NCBI GenBank assembly: GCA_023400405.1
Contig: JAEXFD010000035.1
Coordinates: 1-64,000 of the forward strand
Length of the DNA stretch: 64,000 nucleotides
Direction: 5' to 3'
Source: Pseudomonadota bacterium
Lineage (GTDB): Bacteria; Pseudomonadota; Alphaproteobacteria; Sphingomonadales; Sphingomonadaceae
In this document: positions 7,345 to 15,381 of the stretch, one piece after another
How positions within the stretch are numbered: the first letter of the stretch is position 1
Layout of the letters: each line of letters opens with the position of its first letter
Notes under the pieces: generated by a model
What the model saw: the letters and a program-made list of their open reading frames with translations, nothing else
Database searches by the model: none
Told to the model about the DNA's origin: nothing
Made by a program: the position numbers and the translations under genes

Positions 7345-9747
7345 ATGATCGTGGCCCGTTTCCGCCGCCTTGCCGCGCTCGCGCTTGCCGCCACTGCGCT
7401 GACCCCCGCCGCCGCCCCGCTCGCCCACGCTCAGGCGAGCCGCGCCGAGCGCCCGCTCTACAAGGACGCGGGCCAGCCGGTTTCGGCCCGTGTCGATGAC
7501 CTGCTCGCGCGGATGACGCTGGAGGAGAAGGTCGGCCAGCTCGTCGCGCTCTGGCTCAACAAGGGTCAGGTGCAGACGACGGACGGCGAGTTCGACGCGG
7601 CCAAGGCGAGCGCCGCCTTCCCCAATGGCCTGGGCATGATCTCGCGTCCGTCCGATCGGCGCGGCGTCGCGGCGGGCCAGACCACGGCGGCCGGGGCCGA
7701 AGCCAACACGGTCAATCGCAATCCCGAGGAGACCGCGCGCTACATCAACGCCGCGCAGCGCTGGGCCGTCGAGCACACGCGGCTCGGCATCCCGATCCTG
7801 ATGCACGAAGAGGCGCTGCACGGGCTGGTGGCGCCCGGCGCGACCAGCTTCCCGCAATCGATCGCCCTCGCCTCGACCTGGGATCCAACCTTGATCGAGA
7901 AAGTCTTCTCGGTTGCCGCCGCCGAGGCGCGGGCGCGCGGCGCCAATCTGGTGCTCGCGCCGGTGGTCGATGTCGCGCGCGATCCGCGCTGGGGCCGGAT
8001 CGAGGAGACCTATGGCGAGGATCCGGTGCTCGTCTCCGAAATGGGGCTGGCGGCGATCCGCGGCTTCCAGGGGACGACGCTGCCGCTCGGCAAGGACAAG
8101 GTTTTCGTCACGCTCAAGCACATGACCGGCCATGGCCAGCCCGAGAACGGCACCAATGTCGGCCCCGCCTCGCTCGGCGAGCGGACGCTGCGCGAGGATT
8201 TCTTCCCGCCCTTCGAACGCGCGGTGACCGAGCTGCCGGTGCGCGCGGTGATGGCGAGCTATAACGAGATCGACGGCATCCCCAGCCATGCCAACAAATG
8301 GCTGCTCGGCGACGTGCTGCGTGGCGAATGGGGATTCCAGGGCGCGGTGGTGAGCGACTATTTCGCGATCCGCGAGCTCGTCACCCGCCACCATATGTTC
8401 AAGGACGCCAAGGACGCCGCGGTGCGCGCCCTCGATGCCGGCGTCGATGTCGAGACGCCGGATGGCGAGGCGTATAACAACCTGATCGCGCTGGTCCGCG
8501 AAGGCCGGGTGAGCCAGGGTGAGATCGACAATGCCGTGCGCCGCGTGCTGCGGATGAAGTTCGAAGGCGGGCTGTTCGAGAATCCCTATATCGACGCCAA
8601 GGCGGCCACCGCCAGGACCAACACCCCCGCCGCGATCGCCCTCGCCCGCCAGGCCGCGCGCGAGGCCGTGGTGCTGCTCAAGAACGAAGGCGGGCTGCTG
8701 CCGCTCGACGCCAAGGCCATCAAGCGGATGGCGGTGATCGGCACCCATGCCCGCGACACGCCGATCGGCGGCTATTCGGACGTGCCCAACCACGTCGTTA
8801 GCCTGCTCGAGGCGATGCAGGCTGAGGGCAAGGGCAAGTTCGCGGTCGATTATGCCGAGGGCGTGCGGATCACCGAAGGCCATGTCTGGGCCAAGGACGA
8901 CGTCACCGCCACCCCGGCCGCGGTCAACGACAAGCTACGCGCCGAGGCGCTGGAGACTGCCAAGAACGCCGATGTCATCGTCATGGTGCTCGGCGGCAAC
9001 GAGGCGGTGAGCCGCGAAGCCTGGGCGGACAATCATCTGGGCGACAGCGAGACGCTCGACCTGCCGGGACCGCAGGACGAACTCGCCAAGGCAATGATCG
9101 CGCTGGGCAAGCCGGTGGTCGTGGTGCTGCTCAACGGCCGGCCCTATTCGGTCAACACCCTCGCCGAAAAGGCGCCGGCGCTAATCGAGGGCTGGTATCT
9201 GGGCGAGCAGACCGGCAATGCGCTGGCCGACGTGCTGTTCGGCCGCGCCAATCCCGGCGGCAAGCTGCCGGTGTCGATCGCGCGCAATGTCGGCCAGCTG
9301 CCGATCTACTACAACAAGAAGCCGAGCGCGCGGCGCGGCTATCTGTTCGGCGACACCACGCCGCTTTATCCGTTCGGATACGGCCTGAGCTACACGAGCT
9401 TCACGATCGGCGCGCCGCGCCTGGGCACCCCGACGATCGGCATTGCCGACACCGTGGCGGTGGACGTCGACGTCGCCAACACCGGTGCGCGCGCGGGCGA
9501 CGAAGTCGTCCAGCTCTATGTCCGCGACGACGAGGCGAGCGTCACCCGGCCGGTGATCGAGCTCAAGCATTTCCAGCGCGTGACGCTGCAGCCCGGCGAG
9601 AAGAAGACCGTCCGCTTCGAATTGACCCCGCGCGACCTGTCGCTGTGGAATGTCGAGATGAAGCGCGCGGTCGAGCCGGGCACCTTCACGATTTCCGCCG
9701 GGCCCAATTCGGCCGAGCTGAAGAGCACGACGCTGACGGTGCGTTAA
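7345..9747 (+). CDS. Glycoside hydrolase family 3, probable beta-xylosidase/beta-glucosidase
   Basis: 800 residues from ATG 7345, which follows AGGAGAGG. A signal peptide (RRLAALALAATALTP, Ala-rich, ending near AHA-QA) exports it to the periplasm. The GH3 N-terminal barrel contains LTLEEKVGQL-like TLEEKVGQLVAL, the substrate-binding KHMTGHG, and the predicted nucleophile Asp338 in VVSDYFAI. The alpha/beta domain (KNEGGLLPLD, VMVLGGNE, PVVVVLLNGRPYS) and a C-terminal fibronectin-III-like domain (DEVVQLYVRD) follow. It should release terminal xylose (or glucose) from oligosaccharides made by endo-enzymes. It ends two bases from the convergent GH67 gene. The xylose preference is inferred from context. 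Confidence 0.88.
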   Translation: MIVARFRRLAALALAATALTPAAAPLAHAQASRAERPLYKDAGQPVSARVDDLLARMTLEEKVGQLVALWLNKGQVQTTDGEFDAAKASAAFPNGLGMISRPSDRRGVAAGQTTAAGAEANTVNRNPEETARYINAAQRWAVEHTRLGIPILMHEEALHGLVAPGATSFPQSIALASTWDPTLIEKVFSVAAAEARARGANLVLAPVVDVARDPRWGRIEETYGEDPVLVSEMGLAAIRGFQGTTLPLGKDKVFVTLKHMTGHGQPENGTNVGPASLGERTLREDFFPPFERAVTELPVRAVMASYNEIDGIPSHANKWLLGDVLRGEWGFQGAVVSDYFAIRELVTRHHMFKDAKDAAVRALDAGVDVETPDGEAYNNLIALVREGRVSQGEIDNAVRRVLRMKFEGGLFENPYIDAKAATARTNTPAAIALARQAAREAVVLLKNEGGLLPLDAKAIKRMAVIGTHARDTPIGGYSDVPNHVVSLLEAMQAEGKGKFAVDYAEGVRITEGHVWAKDDVTATPAAVNDKLRAEALETAKNADVIVMVLGGNEAVSREAWADNHLGDSETLDLPGPQDELAKAMIALGKPVVVVLLNGRPYSVNTLAEKAPALIEGWYLGEQTGNALADVLFGRANPGGKLPVSIARNVGQLPIYYNKKPSARRGYLFGDTTPLYPFGYGLSYTSFTIGAPRLGTPTIGIADTVAVDVDVANTGARAGDEVVQLYVRDDEASVTRPVIELKHFQRVTLQPGEKKTVRFELTPRDLSLWNVEMKRAVEPGTFTISAGPNSAELKSTTLTVR

Positions 9748-9749
9748 AC

Positions 9750-11903
9750 TCAGCCTTGCCCGGGCGCGTAGGGCGTGCGGATCGCCTTGTACCAGTCGAG
9801 GTCGTGCGCCGGCGGCGCATGGCCCGCGGGCAATGGGCGCTTCGCGATCGACTGGAAATAGGCGATGCACGCGTCGCGCCACCATTGCGCCTCGTCGCGC
9901 TGGATGGCGAGGAAGTCGCGCACTTGGGTCCATCGTTCCGGGTCGATCCGGCCCTCCAGGCTCGCCCAGCGCCGCTGCATGTCGCCCACCGCGCCGACTC
10001 CGGCATCGTAGCGCACCACCAGCTCGTCCCACAGCGTGCGCCCCGAGCGCATCCGATGGTCCCAGGGGACGTGGTGGAACCAGAGCAGCAGCGCATCCGG
10101 CACGCTCGCCAGGCTGCCCCAGCGCCGCGCGACTTCCGGGGCATATTGCGCGAGCGCGTCCGTGCCGGTCGCGGTGCGATCGACGCCGATCCCCTTGGCA
10201 TCGGCGCGGTGATAATAGACCGGGTTCCATTCGGGCCGCTTCTGGTCGTCCACCCAGGGCGCCGGCCCGTAATGATGTCCGGTGCCCATCAGGTGCGCGA
10301 GGCCGAGCGGCGTCATGTAATCGACCACCGCCTCGCGCGATTCCATCATCATCGCGACGATCGTATCGACCGTTTTGGGATCGTTGCCCCAGGTCAGGCC
10401 CGCCCAGTCGCGCGCGATCGGCTCGGCGCCAGCCTCGGGATCCCAGGCCATCCGGCCGAAGGCGTACCAATTGGCCTGGTCGAACTGCGATCCGGACCAG
10501 TTGCGGTCGCTGCCGATATTGGCGACGCCCGCCATCCCGGTGGCCGCACCCGGTTCGACCGGCGTTTCGAGGGTGCGGGCGACGGTCGCGCCTTGGCGTG
10601 GCCGGAAGGTGTCGCTGCTCAGCACCTCCGCCCACATCGTGCCGAGATAGGCGAGGTGGGTCGCGAAGCCGAGATACTCCTTGGCGATCTGCACTTCGAG
10701 CATCATCGGCGTCCGGGGCATCGCGCCGAACAGCGGATGGAAGGGCTCGCGCGGCTGGAAATCGATCGGGCCGTTCTTGACCTGGAGCAGCACATTGTCG
10801 CGAAACTGGCCGTCGAGCGGCTGGAACTCCGAATAGGCCTGCTTGGCCCGGTCCTCGGCATTTTCCGCGGCATAGACGAACGCCCGCCACATCACGACGC
10901 CGCCATGCGGGGCGAGCGCGTCGGCAAGCATGTTGGCGCCCTCGGCATGGCTGCGGTGATAGTCCGCCGGCCCCGGCTGGCCCTCCGAATTGGCCTTGAC
11001 CAGGAAGCCGCCGAAATCGGGGATCACGCGATAGATCTCGTCCGCCTTTGCCTTCCACCAGGCGCGCACCGCGGGATCGAGCGGATCGGCGGTCTTGAGC
11101 CCGCCCAGCTCGATCGGGGCCGAGAAGCGCGCAGTCAGATAGACGCGGATGCCCCAGGGCCGGAACATGCCCGCCAGCGCCTTCACCTTCTCCAGATAGT
11201 CGGGCCGCAACACGTCGGCATTGGCGTTGACGTTGGTCAGCACCGTGCCGTTGATGCCGATCGAGGCATTGGCGCGGGCATAATCGGTGTAGCGCGGATC
11301 GAGGTAGCGCGGCAGCTTCTGCCAGTCCCATAGCGACTGGCCCGCATAGCCGCGCTCGACATGGCGATCGAGATTGTCCCAATGATCGAGCACCCGCAGC
11401 GCCAGGCGCGGCCTGTCGATCAGGTCGAGGCCGTGCACCGGCTGGCCGAGCTGGATGCGCTTCAGAAAGGCGAACACGCCGTAGAGCGCACCGATATCGC
11501 GATTGCCGGCGATGACGGTGACACGCTTGCCCGCCAGCGTCATGCTGCGGATCAGATAGCCGTCGGGCCCGAGCCGTTCCCAGGGCAGGTCGACGCCGCG
11601 CAGCAGCGGGGAGTCGCGATTGGTGACCAGGATGCCGCCGTCACCCGCCAGATAGACGCGCCGGACGGTGCGATAGCCGATCATCCCCGCCAACCCGCGC
11701 TGGAGCTCGCCTGCCGCCGCGGCGATGGTCGGACGGTCGACCGGCGCGACGAGGTAGGCAGCGACCGGCCCGACCCGCGCCGCAGCCGACGAATCGAGCC
11801 GCGAATAGCGCAGCCACAGCGCGTATCCGTCTTCCGCATGTCCCTGATTCGGAATGGCAAAAGCCATTAACACAGACAAAATAGCGAGCAATTTCCGCAA
11901 CAT
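9750..11903 (-). CDS. aguA: Alpha-glucuronidase, glycoside hydrolase family 67
   Basis: 717 residues from ATG 11903, with GGGAG upstream and a signal peptide (LRKLLAILSVLMAFA to GHA). The N-terminal domain (VYLAGDGGILVTNRD, GNRDIGALYGVFAFLKRI) and the central barrel match GH67. The predicted catalytic acid is Glu307 (ANSEGQPGP); the base pair is Asp381 (GPIDFQPRE) and Glu409 (AKEYLGF), with the 28-residue spacing of characterised enzymes. It removes 4-O-methyl-glucuronic acid from the non-reducing end of aldouronic acids from glucuronoxylan. It is divergent from manD, which fits glucuronate breakdown, and shares its operator region. Export to the periplasm is predicted. Confidence 0.92.
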   Translation of the reverse strand: MLRKLLAILSVLMAFAIPNQGHAEDGYALWLRYSRLDSSAAARVGPVAAYLVAPVDRPTIAAAAGELQRGLAGMIGYRTVRRVYLAGDGGILVTNRDSPLLRGVDLPWERLGPDGYLIRSMTLAGKRVTVIAGNRDIGALYGVFAFLKRIQLGQPVHGLDLIDRPRLALRVLDHWDNLDRHVERGYAGQSLWDWQKLPRYLDPRYTDYARANASIGINGTVLTNVNANADVLRPDYLEKVKALAGMFRPWGIRVYLTARFSAPIELGGLKTADPLDPAVRAWWKAKADEIYRVIPDFGGFLVKANSEGQPGPADYHRSHAEGANMLADALAPHGGVVMWRAFVYAAENAEDRAKQAYSEFQPLDGQFRDNVLLQVKNGPIDFQPREPFHPLFGAMPRTPMMLEVQIAKEYLGFATHLAYLGTMWAEVLSSDTFRPRQGATVARTLETPVEPGAATGMAGVANIGSDRNWSGSQFDQANWYAFGRMAWDPEAGAEPIARDWAGLTWGNDPKTVDTIVAMMMESREAVVDYMTPLGLAHLMGTGHHYGPAPWVDDQKRPEWNPVYYHRADAKGIGVDRTATGTDALAQYAPEVARRWGSLASVPDALLLWFHHVPWDHRMRSGRTLWDELVVRYDAGVGAVGDMQRRWASLEGRIDPERWTQVRDFLAIQRDEAQWWRDACIAYFQSIAKRPLPAGHAPPAHDLDWYKAIRTPYAPGQG

Positions 11904-11938
11904 CCGTCTCCCACTCGCCTGCCGGTCGTTCGCCGGCG

Positions 11939-11977
11939 TTGACAAGCCTTTACCAGCCCCACAATGGTAACGCTACC
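11939..11977. promoter_or_regulatory. Divergent GH67/manD control region with -35 and LacI-type operator
   Basis: A perfect -35 hexamer TTGACA (11939-11944) points toward manD. The best palindrome of the locus, TGGTAACGCTACCA (11965-11978, core 11966-11977), overlaps where the -10 and transcription start should be. No strong -10 is visible. An in-frame ATG at 11964 lies inside this operator and so is unlikely to be the manD start. Confidence 0.6.
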
Positions 11978-12023
11978 AGACACGCCGGCGGAGCGGCGGG
12001 CAAGCAGAGGGCGGACGCGCGAC

Positions 12024-13235
12024 ATGGCCGAAATCAGTTCCGCGCGCGTGATCGTCACTTGCCCCGATCGAAACTTCGTGACGCTCAAGATCGAGACCCG
12101 CGAAGGGGTTTACGGCCTGGGCGACGCGACGCTCAACGGCCGCGAACTGGCCGTCGCCAGCTATCTCGAGGATCATGTCGTTCCTTGCCTGATCGGGCGC
12201 GACGCACAGCGCATCGAGGACATCTGGCAATATCTCTACAAGGGCGCCTACTGGCGGCGCGGCCCGGTGACGATGGCGGCGATCGGTGCGGTCGACACGG
12301 CGCTGTGGGACATCAAGGGCAAGCTCGCCGGCCTGCCCGTCTACCAGTTGCTCGGCGGCGCGAGCCGCACCGGCTGCATGGTCTATGGCCATGCCAATGG
12401 CGCGACCATCGACGAGACGATCGAGGCGGCGACGGCGCACGTCGCGCAGGGCTACAAGGCAGTGCGGCTGCAATCGGGCGTGCCCGGCCTCGCCTCGACC
12501 TATGGTGTCGCCAAGGCGGGCCAGCGCTACGAGCCCGCGGACGCCGCGCTGCCCACCGAGAGCCTGTGGTCGAGCGAGAAATATCTCCGTTCGGTCGTGC
12601 CGCTGTTCGAACGCGCCCGCGACGTGCTCGGCTGGGACGTCCATCTGCTCCACGACGTCCACCACCGGCTGACTCCGATCGAAGCGGCGCGGCTTGCGCA
12701 CGACCTCGAACCCTTTCGCCTGTTCTGGCTCGAGGATGCGACGCCGGCCGAGAACCAGGCGAGCTTCCGGCTGATCCGCCAGCACAGCACCACGCCGCTC
12801 GCCGTGGGCGAAGTGTTCAATTCGGTCTGGGACGCCAAGCAGCTGATCGAGGAGCAGCTGATCGACTATGTCCGCGCGACCGTGACCCATGCCGGCGGCA
12901 TCACCCATCTGCGCCGCATCGCCGCGCTCGCCGACCTCTACCAGGTTCGCACCGGCTGCCATGGCGCCACCGACCTCTCGCCGGTGTGCATGGCCGCCGC
13001 GCTTCATTTCGGCCTCTCGGTGCCCAATTTCGGCATCCAGGAACGGATGCCGCATACGCCGGCCACCGATGCGGTGTTCCCCCACGCCTATCGCTTCGAG
13101 GCGGGGATGATGCATCCGGGCGAGGCGCCGGGACTCGGCGTGGAAATCGACGAGGCGCTCGCCGCGCAGCACCCCTATCGGCGTGCCTATCTGCCGGTCG
13201 CGCGTCACGAAGACGGCTCGATGTCCGATTGGTGA
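12024..13235 (+). CDS. manD: D-mannonate dehydratase, enolase superfamily (ManD)
   Basis: 403 residues from ATG 12024; an earlier in-frame ATG at 11964 lies in the operator. The active-site residues sit one position from those of the structurally known Novosphingobium aromaticivorans ManD: Tyr160, metal ligands Asp211, Glu237 and Glu263, and the base His213 (LLHDVHHRL, WLEDATP, VGEVFNS). It dehydrates D-mannonate to 2-keto-3-deoxy-D-gluconate, a step of glucuronate catabolism. This fits the divergent alpha-glucuronidase, which supplies glucuronic acid. Uronate isomerase and fructuronate reductase are not in the window. Confidence 0.9.
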   Translation: MAEISSARVIVTCPDRNFVTLKIETREGVYGLGDATLNGRELAVASYLEDHVVPCLIGRDAQRIEDIWQYLYKGAYWRRGPVTMAAIGAVDTALWDIKGKLAGLPVYQLLGGASRTGCMVYGHANGATIDETIEAATAHVAQGYKAVRLQSGVPGLASTYGVAKAGQRYEPADAALPTESLWSSEKYLRSVVPLFERARDVLGWDVHLLHDVHHRLTPIEAARLAHDLEPFRLFWLEDATPAENQASFRLIRQHSTTPLAVGEVFNSVWDAKQLIEEQLIDYVRATVTHAGGITHLRRIAALADLYQVRTGCHGATDLSPVCMAAALHFGLSVPNFGIQERMPHTPATDAVFPHAYRFEAGMMHPGEAPGLGVEIDEALAAQHPYRRAYLPVARHEDGSMSDW

Positions 13236-13241
13236 CGAGCG

Positions 13242-13264
13242 CCGCAGACGGACTCCTGCGGAGT
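13242..13264 (+). terminator. Hairpin downstream of manD
   Basis: Two overlapping small stems follow the manD stop: CCGCAG/CTGCGG (13242-13247 with 13256-13261) and ACTCC/GGAGT (13252-13256 with 13260-13264). They cannot form together. There is no U-run, so a terminator role is a guess from position. Confidence 0.3.
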
Positions 13265-13334
13265 TGATCTTCGCCGGCTTTCGTTCAGGAAGCGGATGCT
13301 AGGTGCGAATCGCACGATCCAAGGGGAGAGCGAA

Positions 13335-14336
13335 ATGGCGGGGTCGGCTGCGGCCGCGAAACCGGATTGGCAGGCGTTGCTCGCCGGCGGTCTCGATGCG
13401 CGCCGGCTGCACGCCATCGCCGACCGGCTCGGCAGCGCGCACCAGGCGGCGCCGGCGGGCGACGCCAAGGCCTTCGGCGCGGCACTCGAGCGGCTCGCCA
13501 CGTCGCCCGCCCAGCGCGACGAACTCGCCCATCACCGGCCTCAACTCGCCCGCCGCGCCGCCGCCGGGCGGGTGCGCGCCTTCGATGGCGGGCCGGCCGA
13601 CATGCTGTTCGCCCTCGCAGGACTGCTGGAGCCGGTATTGCGCGGGGGGCTGGCCAGTGAAGCGAACCTGCTCGCCAACCGCTATCTCGACGTTCATCCG
13701 CAAGGCGCGACCGGCTGGGCATTGTTGCCGCTCTATTTGTCGCTGCACGCGAACGAGGCGGGAGACGCCGATCTGGCGGACGCACTGCTGGCGCCCGCGC
13801 GCCCGCGGCTGGTGGTGGTCGGCGGCCTTTCGGGCACCGGCAAGTCCAGCCTCGCCCGGCTGCTCGCCAGCCGCATCGGCCGGCCGCCGGGCGGACGGAT
13901 GCTGCGCTGGGACGTCTTCCGCAAGCGGCTCGATGGGCTGCCCCCCGAAACGCGCCTCGCGCCGCGGCACTATACGCGCGCCAAGGACGACCGCACGTAT
14001 GAGGCGCTGTTCGAATCGGCCGACGATCATCTCAGCTGCGGCAACAGCGTGATCCTGGATGCGGTGTTCATGAACCGCAGCGAGCGTGACGTCGCCGAAG
14101 CGCTGGCCACCCATCATCGCGTGCCGTTCACCGGCCTTTGGCTCGAAGCGCCCGAACGCGACCGGATCGCCAGGGTCACCGCCCGCAGCGGCGACGCCTC
14201 CGATGCGGACGAGAAAGTGGCCCGCGAGCAATCGCGCCGCTCGGTCGGTGAGATCCACTGGCATCGGATCCGGGCCAATCGCCCGCAGGAACTGATCGTC
14301 GCCGCGGCTCGTGCCGCGCTCGATCGAACCGCTTAG
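13335..14336 (+). CDS. P-loop ATP-binding protein resembling the kinase half of APH/ATP-binding bifunctional proteins
   Basis: 333 residues from ATG 13335, after a GGGGAG site. The Walker A motif GGLSGTGKS is at about residues 163-171. The following region (LRWDVFRKRLDGLPPE, NSVILDAVFMNRSER, GLWLEAPERDRI, RSGDASDADEKV) matches the C-terminal ATPase domain of a family in which an aminoglycoside-phosphotransferase-like domain precedes this kinase-like domain. Here the first 150 residues are too short for a complete phosphotransferase and lack its catalytic motifs, so this looks like a shortened form. The substrate is unknown. Its stop overlaps the end of the convergent ArsR gene by four bases. 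Confidence 0.65.
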   Translation: MAGSAAAAKPDWQALLAGGLDARRLHAIADRLGSAHQAAPAGDAKAFGAALERLATSPAQRDELAHHRPQLARRAAAGRVRAFDGGPADMLFALAGLLEPVLRGGLASEANLLANRYLDVHPQGATGWALLPLYLSLHANEAGDADLADALLAPARPRLVVVGGLSGTGKSSLARLLASRIGRPPGGRMLRWDVFRKRLDGLPPETRLAPRHYTRAKDDRTYEALFESADDHLSCGNSVILDAVFMNRSERDVAEALATHHRVPFTGLWLEAPERDRIARVTARSGDASDADEKVAREQSRRSVGEIHWHRIRANRPQELIVAAARAALDRTA

Positions 14337-14653
14337 GCGATGAGCTCGGCAGCTTCGGTCGGCTCGGCCTCGTCCTCGATACAAAACAGGTCGTCCATCG
14401 CGACGAACATCTGCCGCACTTCGTCGCTGGCCAGCGAATAGAAGATCATCTGCCCGTCGCGGCGCGCCGCCACCATCCGCTCGCGCCGGAGCAGGGCCAG
14501 CTGCTGCGACACGGCGGTATCGCGCGCGCCCATCAGGCGCGCCAATTCGCCCACCGACTTCTCGCCGTCGAGAAGGTGACACAGCAACATGAAGCGGCTT
14601 CGCCCCGCGAGCACCTTCAGGAACGCAGAGGCGCGATCCGCGGCGGCAATCAT
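14333..14653 (-). CDS. ArsR-family winged-helix transcriptional regulator
   Basis: 106 residues from ATG 14653, whose GAGGG ribosome-binding site would lie inside the coding region if GTG 14665 were used. The winged-helix core (FLKVLAGRSRFMLLCHLL, SVGELARLMGARDTAVSQQL, LLRRERMVAARRDGQMIFYSL) is typical of ArsR/SmtB repressors. The usual metal-binding ELCVCDL motif is absent: only isolated cysteines are seen in CHLL and FCIED. It may therefore sense something other than a metal. No target is evident: the convergent kinase-like gene has its own upstream region and the AlkB-like gene points away from it. Confidence 0.85.
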   Translation of the reverse strand: MIAAADRASAFLKVLAGRSRFMLLCHLLDGEKSVGELARLMGARDTAVSQQLALLRRERMVAARRDGQMIFYSLASDEVRQMFVAMDDLFCIEDEAEPTEAAELIA

Positions 14654-14753
14654 TCTATCCCTCACGGCCCATATCGCTAAGCAAGCTTGCCCGCAGTTGC
14701 AACCGCTATCTTCCGGTAATTCCTTGATAATTCATCGAATGTGAAGATATCTC

Positions 14754-15365
14754 ATGCTAGCAAGCCCTGGAAGCGCTCCCCATATCCCCTGGATGGAAGA
14801 CCTGTTCGCCGATCTCGCGCCCATCCTGGGCCCGCCCGGGCTCGCGACGCGACGCGATCTCGTCTCGCCGGAAGCGGAGCCGGCGCTGATCGCCGCCATC
14901 GATGCGGCCGGCCTGGCACCGTTCCGCTTTCAGGGCTGGCTGGGCAAGCGGCTCACGGCGAGCTTCGGCTGGCGCTACGACTTCGACAATGGCAGCTTCG
15001 GCGAGACCGATCCGATCCCCGACGCCTTCCTGCCGCTGCGCGCCGATGCGGCGGCCTTTGCCGGCCTCCAACCGGAAGAGCTCGTTCAGATGCTGGTGAT
15101 CCGCTACGATCCGGGCGCCGGGATCGGCTGGCACCGCGATCGTCCGGTGTTCGAGCATGTCGTCGGCGTTTCGCTGGGCAATCCCGCGACGATGCGGCTG
15201 CGCCGGCGCCGTCCGGACGGCGGCTTCGATCGCTTCGCGCTGCCGCTCGAACCGCGTGGTGCCTATCACCTCTCGGGCGAGGCTCGCCACGGCTGGGAGC
15301 ACAGCATCGCACCGATGGACGTGCCGCGCTGGTCGGTCACCTTCCGGAGCCTTGCGGCGCGGTAA
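14754..15365 (+). CDS. AlkB-like 2-oxoglutarate/Fe(II) dioxygenase
   Basis: 203 residues from ATG 14754. The alternative ATG 14793 would still keep the whole fold, and neither has a clear ribosome-binding site. The iron ligands are His127 and Asp129 (GWHRDRP) and His183 (WEHSIAP); 2-oxoglutarate-binding Arg192 and Arg198 lie in PRWSVTFRSL. The RYDPGAGIGWHRD block is characteristic of AlkB homologues, which remove alkyl groups from nucleic-acid bases. Unlike E. coli alkB it does not sit next to ada. The substrate could be DNA, RNA or, less likely, protein. Confidence 0.83.
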   Translation: MLASPGSAPHIPWMEDLFADLAPILGPPGLATRRDLVSPEAEPALIAAIDAAGLAPFRFQGWLGKRLTASFGWRYDFDNGSFGETDPIPDAFLPLRADAAAFAGLQPEELVQMLVIRYDPGAGIGWHRDRPVFEHVVGVSLGNPATMRLRRRRPDGGFDRFALPLEPRGAYHLSGEARHGWEHSIAPMDVPRWSVTFRSLAAR

Positions 15366-15381
15366 GGCTGGACGGGGGTCG

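Noticed and set aside
11964..12023. ATG at 11964 as the manD start
   Set aside because: It lies inside the operator palindrome and near the expected transcription start. ATG 12024 leaves catalytic residues one position from those of the known ManD.
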